Positions 38,528-47,321 of a stretch of 64,000 nucleotides of DNA are shown here, piece after piece. Position 1 is the stretch's first letter. Every line of letters begins with the position of its first letter. The DNA lies in assembly GCF_002027705.1 (NCBI RefSeq), contig NZ_MBTG01000012.1:124001-188000 (forward strand). Direction: 5' to 3'. Both the position numbers and the translations under genes were made by a program. Source of the stretch: Paenibacillus ferrarius. Lineage in GTDB: Bacteria > Bacillota > Bacilli > Paenibacillales > NBRC-103111. The notes under the pieces are model-generated. The model had not been told where the DNA came from. It did no database searches and was given only the letters and a program-made list of their open reading frames with translations.

Positions 38528-38556
38528 TGCAATTACCTTAAACTTAGCTGATATTA
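38528..38556 (+). promoter_or_regulatory. Promoter candidate for the GH26 gene
   Basis: TTGCAA (38528-38533), 17-bp spacer, GATATT (38551-38556), 100 bases upstream of the start. With the terminator before it, the two hydrolase genes may form their own transcript. Confidence 0.4.
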
Positions 38557-38655
38557 GCTTAATACTTGATCTGTAGGATAGAACTAACACGAGCTGCATG
38601 CAGGCAATATAGCTGCGTACAGTGTACGGTGTTAATTTATCTTACTGGAGGTTAG

Positions 38656-40158
38656 ATGATGTTTATGAAATACGGAAAGGCGGGTGCGCGAGTTAAGGTG
38701 ACTTCTTTGCTATTTCTACTCTCATTATTATCACCACAGCTTTTGTTTCACCCCGATATTTCGCATGCTGCGTCCGTGCCGATTAACACACAGGCGACGG
38801 TTGAAGCGAAAGTTGTCTTGCAGCAGCTGTATATGATTTCAGGAGTTAAGACCATCAGCGGACAGCACGATTACCTGGAAAGTCCAGATGAATGGACGAA
38901 CCGAGTGAAGGGAATAACGGGTAAATATCCAGGTATTCACGGCTATGAATTGGGAGCGATTATGAATCAGACGGACAGCGAGCAGGCTGCTCAACGGCAG
39001 AATGTCGTTAACAGTGCCATTGCTTGGCATAAGGCCGGTGGTCTAGTCACCATTTCCTATCATGAAAATATTCCCGGCACCTGTCTCTGCTGGTCCAATG
39101 TGAAGAAAGAAATGAGCCAAGCAGACTTTGATAAATATGTAACTCCGGGTACGCCGCAGTACAAACAGTTGATTGCAGATTTGGATAAAACGGCTGTCTA
39201 TCTAGGCAAGCTGAAGGATGCCGGTGTACCGGTATTATGGCGCCCTTATCACGAAATGAACGGCAACTGGTTCTGGTGGGGGAAGAAAACGAATTTCTCC
39301 GCGCTCTGGAATTTGATGTATGACCGTTTCGTTCAAGTCCATCAGCTGAACAATCTCTTATGGGTATGGAGCCCCAATGCTCCCAATGCTTCCTCAGATG
39401 CTTATGATTTGACGTTTCCGGGGATCAACAAAGTAGATGTACTCGCTGTCGATATTTATGATAATGACTATAATTCGGATTATTATAATAAAATTGTGGA
39501 GCTTGCTAACGGCAAACCGGTTGCCGTTGGCGAAAATGGGGAATTGCCCAGCAGTTCCATTCTTGCGAACCAAACCAAATGGGCCTATCTCATGACTTGG
39601 GGGAAGATGTTGTCTGAGAACAATGCACATGCTGAAATTGCCAGCTTCTATGCGAATCCACGATTGCTTTCGAGGGAAATGTTCCAGGGTGACTTGGAGA
39701 ATCCGATCGTTGTACCGTCGACACCTGTTGCTTCCCGCAATGGTTTGCGAGGAGAGTATTATGATAACAAAGATTTCACCGCTCTGAAGGAAGTAAGGGA
39801 AGATGCCAAGATCGACTTCAATTGGTCCAATTCAGCGCCATTTCCATCCATGGAGGCCGACACCTTCTCTGTCAGGTGGACAGGGAAGCTGAAGCCAAAG
39901 TATACAGAGACTTACAAAATTTCCACACTGTCGGATGACGGAATTCGAGTCTGGGTGAATGGTGTTCTGGTGATTGACAGTTGGTTTAATCAAAGCTGGG
40001 TGGAGCGGACAGGAAGCATTGCTCTTACTGCGGACACTCCAGTTGATTTCAAAGTTGAGTATTATGACAATACGAATGGAGCTGTGGCTAAGGTTAGCTG
40101 GGAGAGTCCATCCCAACCGAAACAAATAATTCCTGACAATGTCCTGTTTCTTCCCTAA
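38656..40158 (+). CDS. Secreted GH26 beta-mannanase with PA14 domain
   Basis: 500 residues: signal peptide (to about residue 39, ...ISHAA), GH26 catalytic barrel (about 50-345) and a C-terminal PA14 carbohydrate-binding domain (about 362-500; RGEYYDNKDF, DDGIRVWVNG). Catalytic acid/base E200 in WRPYHEMNG and nucleophile E293 in AVGENGELP are present. GH26 enzymes mostly cleave beta-1,4-mannans. Its place directly after a locus that makes GDP-mannose suggests action on the self-made polymer (chain trimming or release), but a role in plant mannan degradation is equally possible. GGAGG 5-7 bases upstream. Confidence 0.9.
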   Translation: MMFMKYGKAGARVKVTSLLFLLSLLSPQLLFHPDISHAASVPINTQATVEAKVVLQQLYMISGVKTISGQHDYLESPDEWTNRVKGITGKYPGIHGYELGAIMNQTDSEQAAQRQNVVNSAIAWHKAGGLVTISYHENIPGTCLCWSNVKKEMSQADFDKYVTPGTPQYKQLIADLDKTAVYLGKLKDAGVPVLWRPYHEMNGNWFWWGKKTNFSALWNLMYDRFVQVHQLNNLLWVWSPNAPNASSDAYDLTFPGINKVDVLAVDIYDNDYNSDYYNKIVELANGKPVAVGENGELPSSSILANQTKWAYLMTWGKMLSENNAHAEIASFYANPRLLSREMFQGDLENPIVVPSTPVASRNGLRGEYYDNKDFTALKEVREDAKIDFNWSNSAPFPSMEADTFSVRWTGKLKPKYTETYKISTLSDDGIRVWVNGVLVIDSWFNQSWVERTGSIALTADTPVDFKVEYYDNTNGAVAKVSWESPSQPKQIIPDNVLFLP

Positions 40159-40196
40159 CGAATAGACAGCATCCTGCAGGAAATGGAGAGAACAGG

Positions 40197-42833
40197 ATGA
40201 ACAAGAAAAGCATCAGATATTGGATTGTACCCGTTACCTTTATGATTTTACTGATTGTAACATCGGCATCCAACAGCCATGGCGTCGCAGCGAAAAAAAA
40301 ACCTTTCTTGAGCGAGGTGACGCCATTGTCTGCCTATACGGGTGAACAGATCTGGAGACTTGGAAACGCCAATGATTCGTATGAGGAATTCGGCAAGGAG
40401 AACAGCCAGATACAGGACTACACGATATCCGCGGCAACCGAAGCGAATCCAGATTGGCGAGCGATTCCGCAAGGACTCAACAAATCGGTGAATCCAAGCC
40501 TTCGTGTACATTTTGCTTTAGGGACAATGCCAGAGCATGGTGTGCTGTTAAAAGTACGGATATTGGATGCTCATAAAGCTGTGCCGCAGCTGGCGGTATT
40601 TTCGAATCGGTTATTATCGGGGCTGATTCAAATTGCCGGCGTCGGTGGAACAACCAGCGCTTATCCTTATAAAAAGACATATGAGCTTTACATTCCTAAG
40701 GAGCAGCTGCTGCTAGGCGAGAATGAGTTGAAGCTATCCGTTGTTGGTTGTCTATATTGCAACGAGGATGAGAATAAATATCTGTGGTGGAAATGGGATT
40801 TCATTGAGCTGGATGCGTTGTCTGAGCCTGCGCTCGAACCGATTCATGGCAAATATATTGAATCCGGGACGAAAGTCAGCAATTTATCTTTCTATTATGA
40901 TGAGGGGGCAGTTCGACATCTGCCTTATGTCTTGAAATGGCTGGGTATTGCCTATAGCGGCAACATCATGAGGGTAGATTGTGCGACGGATGTGAAGCAG
41001 GGCTGCTCAGCGATCAAGCCATACTATGAAACCTTGCGAGATTACAACACACAAGCTGTTGCGCTGCATCTGCATACGGGGAATGTGAAGCTGCAGCCAG
41101 ACGGCTCCTTACCGGCAGATGCGCAGAAAAAGCTGCTGGACTATGTGAAAACCTATGGCTCGATGTTCCAATATTACGAGATTGATAATGAACCTGGGCT
41201 TTTTAATCGGGCCAAAGGAGTTAATCTGGCGATTGCCAATTGGTTGAAAGGCCATATCCCTGAGTTGGCTCCACATCTGAAAACCGTTGCTCCTGGCTGG
41301 GCTTATGCACCTTCCTATGCGTTAAGAGCTTGCCGCAATCAAGATGCATCAGGGAAGCTGGCTTGTGGTGAGCCGGATGGCTGGGAAGGTGACCCGGAGC
41401 AGCGCTTGGAGCTTGAAGCGGTCACGGATTTAACCAATGGACATGCGTATGGCTCCTCTTATGCGGACAATAAAGGCGGCAGCTTCTTGGAGAATCTGCG
41501 CACATTTGACGGTGCCGAAGATGGCTTGCCAAAGCGAATGCTGAATACTGAATATGGCACGTCAGACAGCCATACAGATAACAAGTTGTATGGTGCGAAG
41601 CAGCCGAAATCAGCCGTTTTTGATCGGATCATGCGGGCTCATATTGGATTTGCCGATATGTTTATGCAGCATGCCGCGTTTTATCCGAATTACTCTTTGT
41701 TCGAGTCGGGTATTGATTTAAACGTTCAGAATCCAGCGCGGATGGTCATCCACAAAAATGCGCCTGATGCGGATTCCCGTGTCGGTATTACGAGAAGACT
41801 GAATTTAGCTTATGCGACACATGGCAAACCATTGCCTTATACGATAATGAATGAGGCAGACAACTACGATAAACTTGTTTATGTTCGTGCGGTGGATACC
41901 TCAACTTTGGCGCCATTAGCAGGATCTGGCGGCAAATCGGACAAGCTGCTCGTGAATTTTGTGAATTTTGAAAATAGTACCCAAACGATCCATGCCAAAG
42001 TGACCATGCCGGAAGCCGTACGTTACGAGGGAGAAAGAGTGGGAGCGGGAGATACGTATGAAAGCGCCCGTACCTATGTACCCGCATTGGATGCAGCACC
42101 TGAGCTGGAATTCACTGAAACGCTTGGTCCCGGTGAAGCTGTCCAATATATTCTGACACGATCTAAAGACATTAAGTTGAAAGCACCCAGCTGGGTACAG
42201 GCTGGAATTCTGCCCAATCAAACGATGGAGCTGAATTGGACGGAGTCTGAGGGGGCGCAGACCTATGAAGTTTGGCGGCAAGAGAGCGGAGCCGCGAATT
42301 ACATATTAATCGCCAAAGATGTACCTGTGACCCATTACATTGATAAGGATATTGTGCTCGGGCATGCCTACACCTATCAGATTCGAGTTTCTGGCAGGCA
42401 GGAAGCATCACCAAAAGCTCTGGCCGAAGCTTCCGACCAAGCACCGTTGAACCGTTCAGATTGGGTTGTAAGCAGCAGCTCAGGGAAACCGCAGAACGCG
42501 ATTGACAGCAATCCTTACAGCCGCTGGGATACAGGAAAAGCGCAAGCACCAGGACAGTATTATCAAGTAGATCTGAAAGCACCCTACCAAATCAGTCGGA
42601 TTGAGCTTCAAAGTGAAGGCTCTCCGAACGATTACCCGAGGAAATATGAGGTATTCACCTCTATGGATGGGGTGAATTGGACCTCAGCGATTGCGTCGGG
42701 GACCGGATCATCCACCATGACGATAGCTTTTGAAACACAAAATGCAAGATTCGTGAAGATCGTGCAGACAGCAAAGGCAGGGAATTACTGGTCTATTTAT
42801 AATTTGCAAGTGTTTGGAAAGAAAATGAATTGA
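40197..42833 (+). CDS. Secreted multi-domain protein: CBM-like, clan GH-A-like barrel, FnIII, F5/8-type C
   Basis: 878 residues with a signal peptide (to about 32). Residues about 45-210 resemble the beta-sandwich at the end of PL4 lyases (EQIWRLGNANDSYEEFG, LRVHFALG). Residues about 220-560 look like a TIM barrel of clan GH-A: putative acid/base E332 in YEIDNEPGLF and putative nucleophile E452 in MLNTEYGTSD, 120 residues apart. Then a sandwich domain, an FnIII-like region (about 660-745) and a discoidin/F5-8 C domain (about 750-878; SRWDTGKAQAPGQYYQVDL). I cannot place it in a numbered GH family. Secreted, and probably co-transcribed with the GH26 enzyme 38 bases upstream. Confidence 0.75.
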   Translation: MNKKSIRYWIVPVTFMILLIVTSASNSHGVAAKKKPFLSEVTPLSAYTGEQIWRLGNANDSYEEFGKENSQIQDYTISAATEANPDWRAIPQGLNKSVNPSLRVHFALGTMPEHGVLLKVRILDAHKAVPQLAVFSNRLLSGLIQIAGVGGTTSAYPYKKTYELYIPKEQLLLGENELKLSVVGCLYCNEDENKYLWWKWDFIELDALSEPALEPIHGKYIESGTKVSNLSFYYDEGAVRHLPYVLKWLGIAYSGNIMRVDCATDVKQGCSAIKPYYETLRDYNTQAVALHLHTGNVKLQPDGSLPADAQKKLLDYVKTYGSMFQYYEIDNEPGLFNRAKGVNLAIANWLKGHIPELAPHLKTVAPGWAYAPSYALRACRNQDASGKLACGEPDGWEGDPEQRLELEAVTDLTNGHAYGSSYADNKGGSFLENLRTFDGAEDGLPKRMLNTEYGTSDSHTDNKLYGAKQPKSAVFDRIMRAHIGFADMFMQHAAFYPNYSLFESGIDLNVQNPARMVIHKNAPDADSRVGITRRLNLAYATHGKPLPYTIMNEADNYDKLVYVRAVDTSTLAPLAGSGGKSDKLLVNFVNFENSTQTIHAKVTMPEAVRYEGERVGAGDTYESARTYVPALDAAPELEFTETLGPGEAVQYILTRSKDIKLKAPSWVQAGILPNQTMELNWTESEGAQTYEVWRQESGAANYILIAKDVPVTHYIDKDIVLGHAYTYQIRVSGRQEASPKALAEASDQAPLNRSDWVVSSSSGKPQNAIDSNPYSRWDTGKAQAPGQYYQVDLKAPYQISRIELQSEGSPNDYPRKYEVFTSMDGVNWTSAIASGTGSSTMTIAFETQNARFVKIVQTAKAGNYWSIYNLQVFGKKMN

Positions 42834-42993
42834 AGCGATTGAACCAGCGAGTGGAGGCTGACCCAAGCTAGTGCAGGATTGAACGCTGCTGCTCGCAGGA
42901 GCTATAATCCACACCAGGACATGCCAACGCTGGGAAAGCAAAAGCATCGCACGCCTGTAAGCGGCTCAGCCAAACTGGAAAACCTGCGGAAAA

Positions 42994-43174
42994 CCTGCGA
43001 AAGTGCAGGATTTTTCGATCAAATCGTGTGAAAACAGAGAAAGCCTGCGAAAATGCAGGCTTTTTCGGCATTTTCATCCTGGAATCGCAAAATCGTGTGA
43101 AAAGGATGCACAATCGTAGGCTTTTCCCGGATTTGTTCATTCTCGAGCCGCAAAGGATGCACAATTGCAGGCTT
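42994..43174. repeat. Cluster of CCTGC-N-GCAGG hairpin repeats (copy set 2)
   Basis: The 582 bases from 42834 to 43415 contain no gene. Elements: CCTGCGAAAGTGCAGG (42994-43009), GCCTGCGAAAATGCAGGC (43043-43060) followed by TTTTTC, and two decayed copies AAAGGATGCACAATCGTAGG and AAAGGATGCACAATTGCAGG between 43101 and 43174. The linker TTTTTCGATCAAATC (43011-43025) is identical to that in the first cluster. Hairpins followed by T-runs may also end the exopolysaccharide transcript. Confidence 0.85.
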
Positions 43175-43303
43175 TTCCAGTTTTCGCTGATTCCCAAGGA
43201 CCGCCGAGCTCAAAGGTGCAGTTTCTGTACCCCAGATCGTCGTAGCTGCCTTAAGCAGGTCTATCTACTTAGGGGATAGCTCCTCTTTATTTGTCCCAAT
43301 AAA

Positions 43304-43332
43304 TTGACTAGACTCTCTATCGGAGCTATCAT
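43304..43332 (+). promoter_or_regulatory. Promoter for xpaC-telA
   Basis: TTGACT (43304-43309), 17-bp spacer, TATCAT (43327-43332), 83 bases before the start codon. Confidence 0.6.
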
Positions 43333-43415
43333 CAAGATAATGAATGATATCATAGGTACCTGATCTTCTTACATTTTAAAGGAATGTTAATAGGGAATGG
43401 AGGTATAACATACTT

Positions 43416-44078
43416 ATGCCAAAAAAATATAAAGTAGCAGCAGGTTTCGCCATTTTAGGCTATCTCATCAGTCTGTTTACATCCGGACTTCTGCCTGGAG
43501 GTGTTAATTTATTAGTGCCAACAGCCTTTTCGCTAGGCAGCATATTCGTGCTTAGTCGGAGTTCTTATACGTTGGACGAGCCGCGGAGCACCGAACGGTT
43601 GAACAATCAAACGCGGCCACCAGAAGTTCCTGCTGCTAACAGCAGCTCCGCAGTAGAGCCAGAAGCAAAAGTGGAGCAGGATACGTTCTGGGGACCTGTC
43701 ATGGAATATATCCATGTCATTGAAGAGATGGTCATATCTGAAAGTCAGAAGAACACGCTGGATGATGAGATTGTCGAGAAGACACTTAGCTTACTTTCCA
43801 GGGTTAGCCGAATCATTCCCCAGTTAAAAGAGCTTAATGATGGAAACATGAATCATAACATCCAACGACTTATTTTTAAGGATCTCAATGGCGCCATCAA
43901 CCCCTTCCTCAAGCTTGGGGGAGAAGCGAAGCGGCTCAATCGCCGGCTTCTGCTGAATGGCCTCAGAGACATTAATTCCAAACTTTCCACCTACGTGGAA
44001 ACGATTGAACAGAAGGATTTAATCGAATTGCAGACGCGAATGGATCTGATTCAACAACGATATCGGTCAGCCGACTAA
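43416..44078 (+). CDS. xpaC: XpaC-like membrane protein, partner of TelA
   Basis: 220 residues. Two short hydrophobic segments near the N-terminus (about 8-26 and 31-46), then a Pro/Glu-rich linker and a helical cytoplasmic domain (about 85-220). The name XpaC (5-bromo-4-chloroindolyl phosphate hydrolysis protein family) rests on this architecture and on the telA gene 14 bases downstream, an arrangement known from the Bacillus subtilis xpaC-yaaN pair. The biochemical role is unknown; the family is linked to envelope stress and toxic-anion tolerance. Confidence 0.7.
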   Translation: MPKKYKVAAGFAILGYLISLFTSGLLPGGVNLLVPTAFSLGSIFVLSRSSYTLDEPRSTERLNNQTRPPEVPAANSSSAVEPEAKVEQDTFWGPVMEYIHVIEEMVISESQKNTLDDEIVEKTLSLLSRVSRIIPQLKELNDGNMNHNIQRLIFKDLNGAINPFLKLGGEAKRLNRRLLLNGLRDINSKLSTYVETIEQKDLIELQTRMDLIQQRYRSAD

Positions 44079-44092
44079 AGGAGGAGCAAGAA

Positions 44093-45184
44093 ATGTCAAC
44101 GCAATTGGTGCAATTAAAAGAAGCTGATCTGGTCAAAGTAGAGCAAGAAGCGAAGCAACTGCTTCAGAAAGTATCGACAACAGACACAATGGAGCTTGAA
44201 ACGCTCATGGATTCGATTGGGCGAATGGGTTCCAAAACGATGGAGCAAGCAGGTCAATCTTTAGCGATGCTGGAGAGACCTGTGAATGAATTGATGTCTG
44301 GCAAACGGTCTGATGTGCAAAATAATATTTTGAAGCTTCGCGGGGAAATTGATTCTTTAAGCAAGAGCAAGCAGTTGGGCTTTTTTGAGAAAATGATGAA
44401 AAAGACACCGCTCAAAAATTACATTTACAAATATCAATCCGTCAAAACGAATGTCAATGCGATTGTTCAATCGCTGCGCAATGGGAAAGAAACGCTGGAA
44501 GAAAACATGGCTTATATGAAGACATTGAAGCGAAATTCACTCGAATCTGTCTATAATTTGCAGATGCGGATTGCGATGGGGGAGAACCTGAGGCAGCTGT
44601 TTGAACAAGAGATGGCCAAGCCTGAGAATGAGAGCCGGAAAACACATCTGGAAAGAGGACTGCGCAAGGTGGTCACACGCATTCAATCCTTCCAAGAGAT
44701 GATTATTCTGTATCAGCAAGCGATTGCTGGAACCGACATTATCAATGACAACAACGATAAATTAATTGATGCGGTTGATGCTACGATTGACAAAACGCAA
44801 AATTTGCTGACGGTATCTGCGATGATTTCGATGGCTATCGAAGATCAGGTACAGACGATTGATGCGGTCAATTCAGCTAATTCTACACTTAACAAAATGT
44901 TTGAGGAAAATTCGCGACTGCTGAAGGAAACGACTCAGAGAACGAATGAATTGCTTGGCAAACCAGGTGTGCAAATGGAATCCATCGAGCGGGGAATGAC
45001 CGATCTTTTCGCGGCACTGGATTTATTTGAACAGTCGAATCGAACGATCATTCAGTCCGCAACTGAGCACACGAAACGACTCGGTTCCATCAGCGAGCAA
45101 ATGACACAGCGACTAGGGCTGATGCCGGGGAACAAAACGAATGCAGAACTCAATGGTTCGGACTTGAACGAGTTGTTGAAGTAG
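44093..45184 (+). CDS. TelA/YaaN family toxic-anion-resistance protein
   Basis: 363-residue, almost wholly alpha-helical cytoplasmic protein, typical TelA length. GFFEKMMKKTPLKNYIYKYQ (about 101-120), YMKTLKRNS, and a second half with long amphipathic helices and ALDLFEQSNRTI match the family pattern. TelA relatives are reported to affect tellurite, lantibiotic and beta-lactam tolerance; mechanism unsettled. It is coupled to the XpaC-like gene and ends at a bidirectional terminator. Confidence 0.88.
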   Translation: MSTQLVQLKEADLVKVEQEAKQLLQKVSTTDTMELETLMDSIGRMGSKTMEQAGQSLAMLERPVNELMSGKRSDVQNNILKLRGEIDSLSKSKQLGFFEKMMKKTPLKNYIYKYQSVKTNVNAIVQSLRNGKETLEENMAYMKTLKRNSLESVYNLQMRIAMGENLRQLFEQEMAKPENESRKTHLERGLRKVVTRIQSFQEMIILYQQAIAGTDIINDNNDKLIDAVDATIDKTQNLLTVSAMISMAIEDQVQTIDAVNSANSTLNKMFEENSRLLKETTQRTNELLGKPGVQMESIERGMTDLFAALDLFEQSNRTIIQSATEHTKRLGSISEQMTQRLGLMPGNKTNAELNGSDLNELLK

Positions 45185-45208
45185 TTGACTTTGCAGAGAT
45201 CAGGAACG

Positions 45209-45250
45209 AAAACCCACACCAACATGAAAATGTATGGATGTGGGTTTTTT
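45209..45250. terminator. Bidirectional terminator between telA and the MocR gene
   Basis: AAAACCCACA-CC ... GG-ATGTGGGTTTTTT. On the plus strand it ends in six T for telA; on the minus strand its reverse complement ends in TTTTCG for the MocR gene, whose stop codon abuts it. Confidence 0.8.
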
Positions 45251-46692
45251 CAGTCCTTGGTCGAGTAGGAACTAGCAGGCTCAGGTTCTCCAAACCATGC
45301 TTTTTTCAGCAAAAGAATGCCTTGCTTCATCTCTTTTAGACTCATTCCGGCAAATCCCAAGTAGATTCTGGCAGTGTTGCCATCCGGCATACTCTGTGAG
45401 ATATAAACGATAACACCTGCTTGCTCAGCTAACGCTTGTAACTTTTCGGCTGGGCAGCTTGTCAGAACCGTAACTTCCAAATGCAGCCCCGCGCTGTTCG
45501 GACTAACTTCCACATGTGGTGATAAATGCTGCTGAATGAGTTCGACCAGCAGGTTTCTTTTTTTGCGATACAGAATCCGCATTCGACGAATTTGCTGGTA
45601 CCAATGTCCGCGATCTATGAACAATTGCATCGCCAACTGGTCAATTCGAGAAGGACAAGCGAGCAGGTGCTGACTACTTTTCAGCTTCTGCGCCAATGGT
45701 AAAGGCAGCACCATATAATTCATGCGAAGCGCAGGCGTAAAGGCTTTGGAGAATGTGCCCAAATAGATGACGACACCATTGTAGTCGAGCCCTTGAAGGG
45801 AAGGTATTGTTTTGCCGCCATGGCGGAATTCGCCATCATAATCATCTTCGATGATATATCGCTCATGGTCATAAGCCCATTGCAGAAGCTGCATTCGCTT
45901 GCTGTACAGGAGCGGAGTGCCATTTGGCTGGTGAGAAGGCGTCAAGTAAATGCCATGAACATTGCTTTGGTCCAAAGCAACATTCATGGTTTCTGGACTG
46001 GCGAGGGGAACGTCCCGAATTATAAATTCATTTTGTGCAAAAATAGTTCTAACCTGCGCGATGCCGCCTTCTTCGAAAGCAATCACTTTGGCTGCACCCA
46101 GCAGCTGGGATAGAATGCGAATGCTGCTTGAGATACCTGTTCCTATGATGATCTGTTCGGGTATACACGATACTCCGCGTGAGGTTTTCAAATAGTGGAC
46201 TAAGCTGGCACGCAGTCCATATTCTCCTTGAGAATCACCGTACTGATGAAGAGAATTTCCATGCATGGACATGGCGTCCATCCAAGCTGACTTCCAAGCT
46301 CGAATAGGAAGCGATTCGGTGTCGACCGATAACAAATTGAAGTCGATCATCTCTTGGTCTTGCCTTGAAGACAGCTGTCGTTGCACGCTCATCTTGTTTG
46401 CCACATGGGTCGCAGGCTCGTGTCCTGCAAACGAAGGGGCATGGGCCGATGCCGGAGTGACTACAAATAGACCGGAACGTGGTTTGCTCACAGCATAGCC
46501 TTCCTCCATGAGCAGGTGATAGGCTGCCTCAATCGGTGTTTTGCTAATCTGCAATGTCATGCTTAAAGAACGAACAGACGGCAGCTTAGTTCCATCGGCA
46601 ACTGCACCGCATTGGATGTAATCGCGTATTGTTCGATACAGCTGCATATATAAGGGACCAGCTTCATTGTCAGGAAGCACGATATCAAACAT
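45250..46692 (-). CDS. MocR/PdxR-type GntR regulator with aminotransferase domain
   Basis: 480 residues. N-terminal GntR winged helix (about 10-75; GTKLPSVRSLSMTLQISKTPIEAAYHLL split at the two helices) joined to a fold-type I aminotransferase-like domain (about 125-465). The PLP lysine is in YLGTFSKAFTPALR, the Asp in IIEDDYDGEF. MocR proteins sense PLP, GABA or amino compounds and often activate a divergent gene; here the divergent gene encodes a RidA-family protein 122 bases away. GAGGTGA precedes the ATG. Target metabolite unknown. Confidence 0.92.
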   Translation of the reverse strand: MFDIVLPDNEAGPLYMQLYRTIRDYIQCGAVADGTKLPSVRSLSMTLQISKTPIEAAYHLLMEEGYAVSKPRSGLFVVTPASAHAPSFAGHEPATHVANKMSVQRQLSSRQDQEMIDFNLLSVDTESLPIRAWKSAWMDAMSMHGNSLHQYGDSQGEYGLRASLVHYLKTSRGVSCIPEQIIIGTGISSSIRILSQLLGAAKVIAFEEGGIAQVRTIFAQNEFIIRDVPLASPETMNVALDQSNVHGIYLTPSHQPNGTPLLYSKRMQLLQWAYDHERYIIEDDYDGEFRHGGKTIPSLQGLDYNGVVIYLGTFSKAFTPALRMNYMVLPLPLAQKLKSSQHLLACPSRIDQLAMQLFIDRGHWYQQIRRMRILYRKKRNLLVELIQQHLSPHVEVSPNSAGLHLEVTVLTSCPAEKLQALAEQAGVIVYISQSMPDGNTARIYLGFAGMSLKEMKQGILLLKKAWFGEPEPASSYSTKD

Positions 46693-46708
46693 GATTACTC
46701 ACCTCATC

Positions 46709-46752
46709 TGACCTTTTTATTTAACTAGAATCTGTCTATATAAAAATGGTCA
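46709..46752. promoter_or_regulatory. Inverted repeat in the mocR-ridA divergent promoter region
   Basis: TGACC-TTTTTAT (46709-46720) and ATAAAAA-TGGTCA (46740-46752) are inverted copies differing by one inserted base, 19 bases apart (about two helical turns centre to centre). Position between divergent genes makes it a good MocR operator candidate. Exact -10/-35 boxes were not assigned. Confidence 0.5.
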
Positions 46753-46814
46753 CATTCAGTATAAGCTAATGCTGACAAGGGATCAATTGATAACTGAGGA
46801 GGCATGTATCATAT

Positions 46815-47264
46815 ATGATAGATCATGTGGAGCAAAGATTAGAGAGGCTTGGCATCGTTTTGCCGTCAAGAAGTGAGCCAGCGGCTAATTATTCGAATTA
46901 TGTGAAGAGCCATTCTTACCTCTTCGTTTCTGGTAAAGGTCCTTCTGGCAGCCCCAGAGGGAAACTTGGGCAGGACTATTCAACGGAGGCAGGTTATCAC
47001 TTTGCGCGGTCTGCAGGAATAGAGATATTAGCGGTTATCAAAGAGGCTATGGGGCGTTTGGACCAGGTGAAGCGGGTTGTGAAAATACAGGGTTTTGTTA
47101 ACGCAACCGATTTGTACGAGGAGCATCATCTTGTGCTCAATGGTTGTTCAGATCTTCTGTGTGAAGTGTTCGGTGAGCAAGGTGTTCACAGCCGTTCGGT
47201 TATGGGAGCCAACTCGCTGCGCGGGAATTTGCCAGTTATTATTGAGTCGATTTTTGAAATTTAG
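46815..47264 (+). CDS. RidA (YjgF/YER057c/UK114) family protein
   Basis: 149 residues, slightly longer than classical RidA; the YjgF-like subgroup with a 30-residue N-terminal extension. YLFVSGKGPSGSPRGKLG, AGIEILAVIKEAMGRLDQV and the C-terminal NSLRGNLPVIIE region fit the family, where RidA itself deaminates reactive enamine/imine intermediates of PLP enzymes. The catalytic Arg of true RidA (in R-S-A/V motifs near the C-terminus) is not clearly present, although HSRSVMGANSL carries an Arg nearby. Divergent from the PLP-dependent MocR regulator, which suggests shared amine metabolism. GAGGAGG ribosome site. Confidence 0.85.
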   Translation: MIDHVEQRLERLGIVLPSRSEPAANYSNYVKSHSYLFVSGKGPSGSPRGKLGQDYSTEAGYHFARSAGIEILAVIKEAMGRLDQVKRVVKIQGFVNATDLYEEHHLVLNGCSDLLCEVFGEQGVHSRSVMGANSLRGNLPVIIESIFEI

Positions 47265-47321
47265 GCTTTATGTTACTATGATATTAAGTGTTATAGCTGA
47301 TTTGAAGGGGCTGGAAGGAAG

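Noticed and set aside
45793..46498. Plus-strand frames opposite the MocR gene
   Set aside because: Shadow frames of a strongly supported minus-strand gene; no ribosome sites or domain matches.
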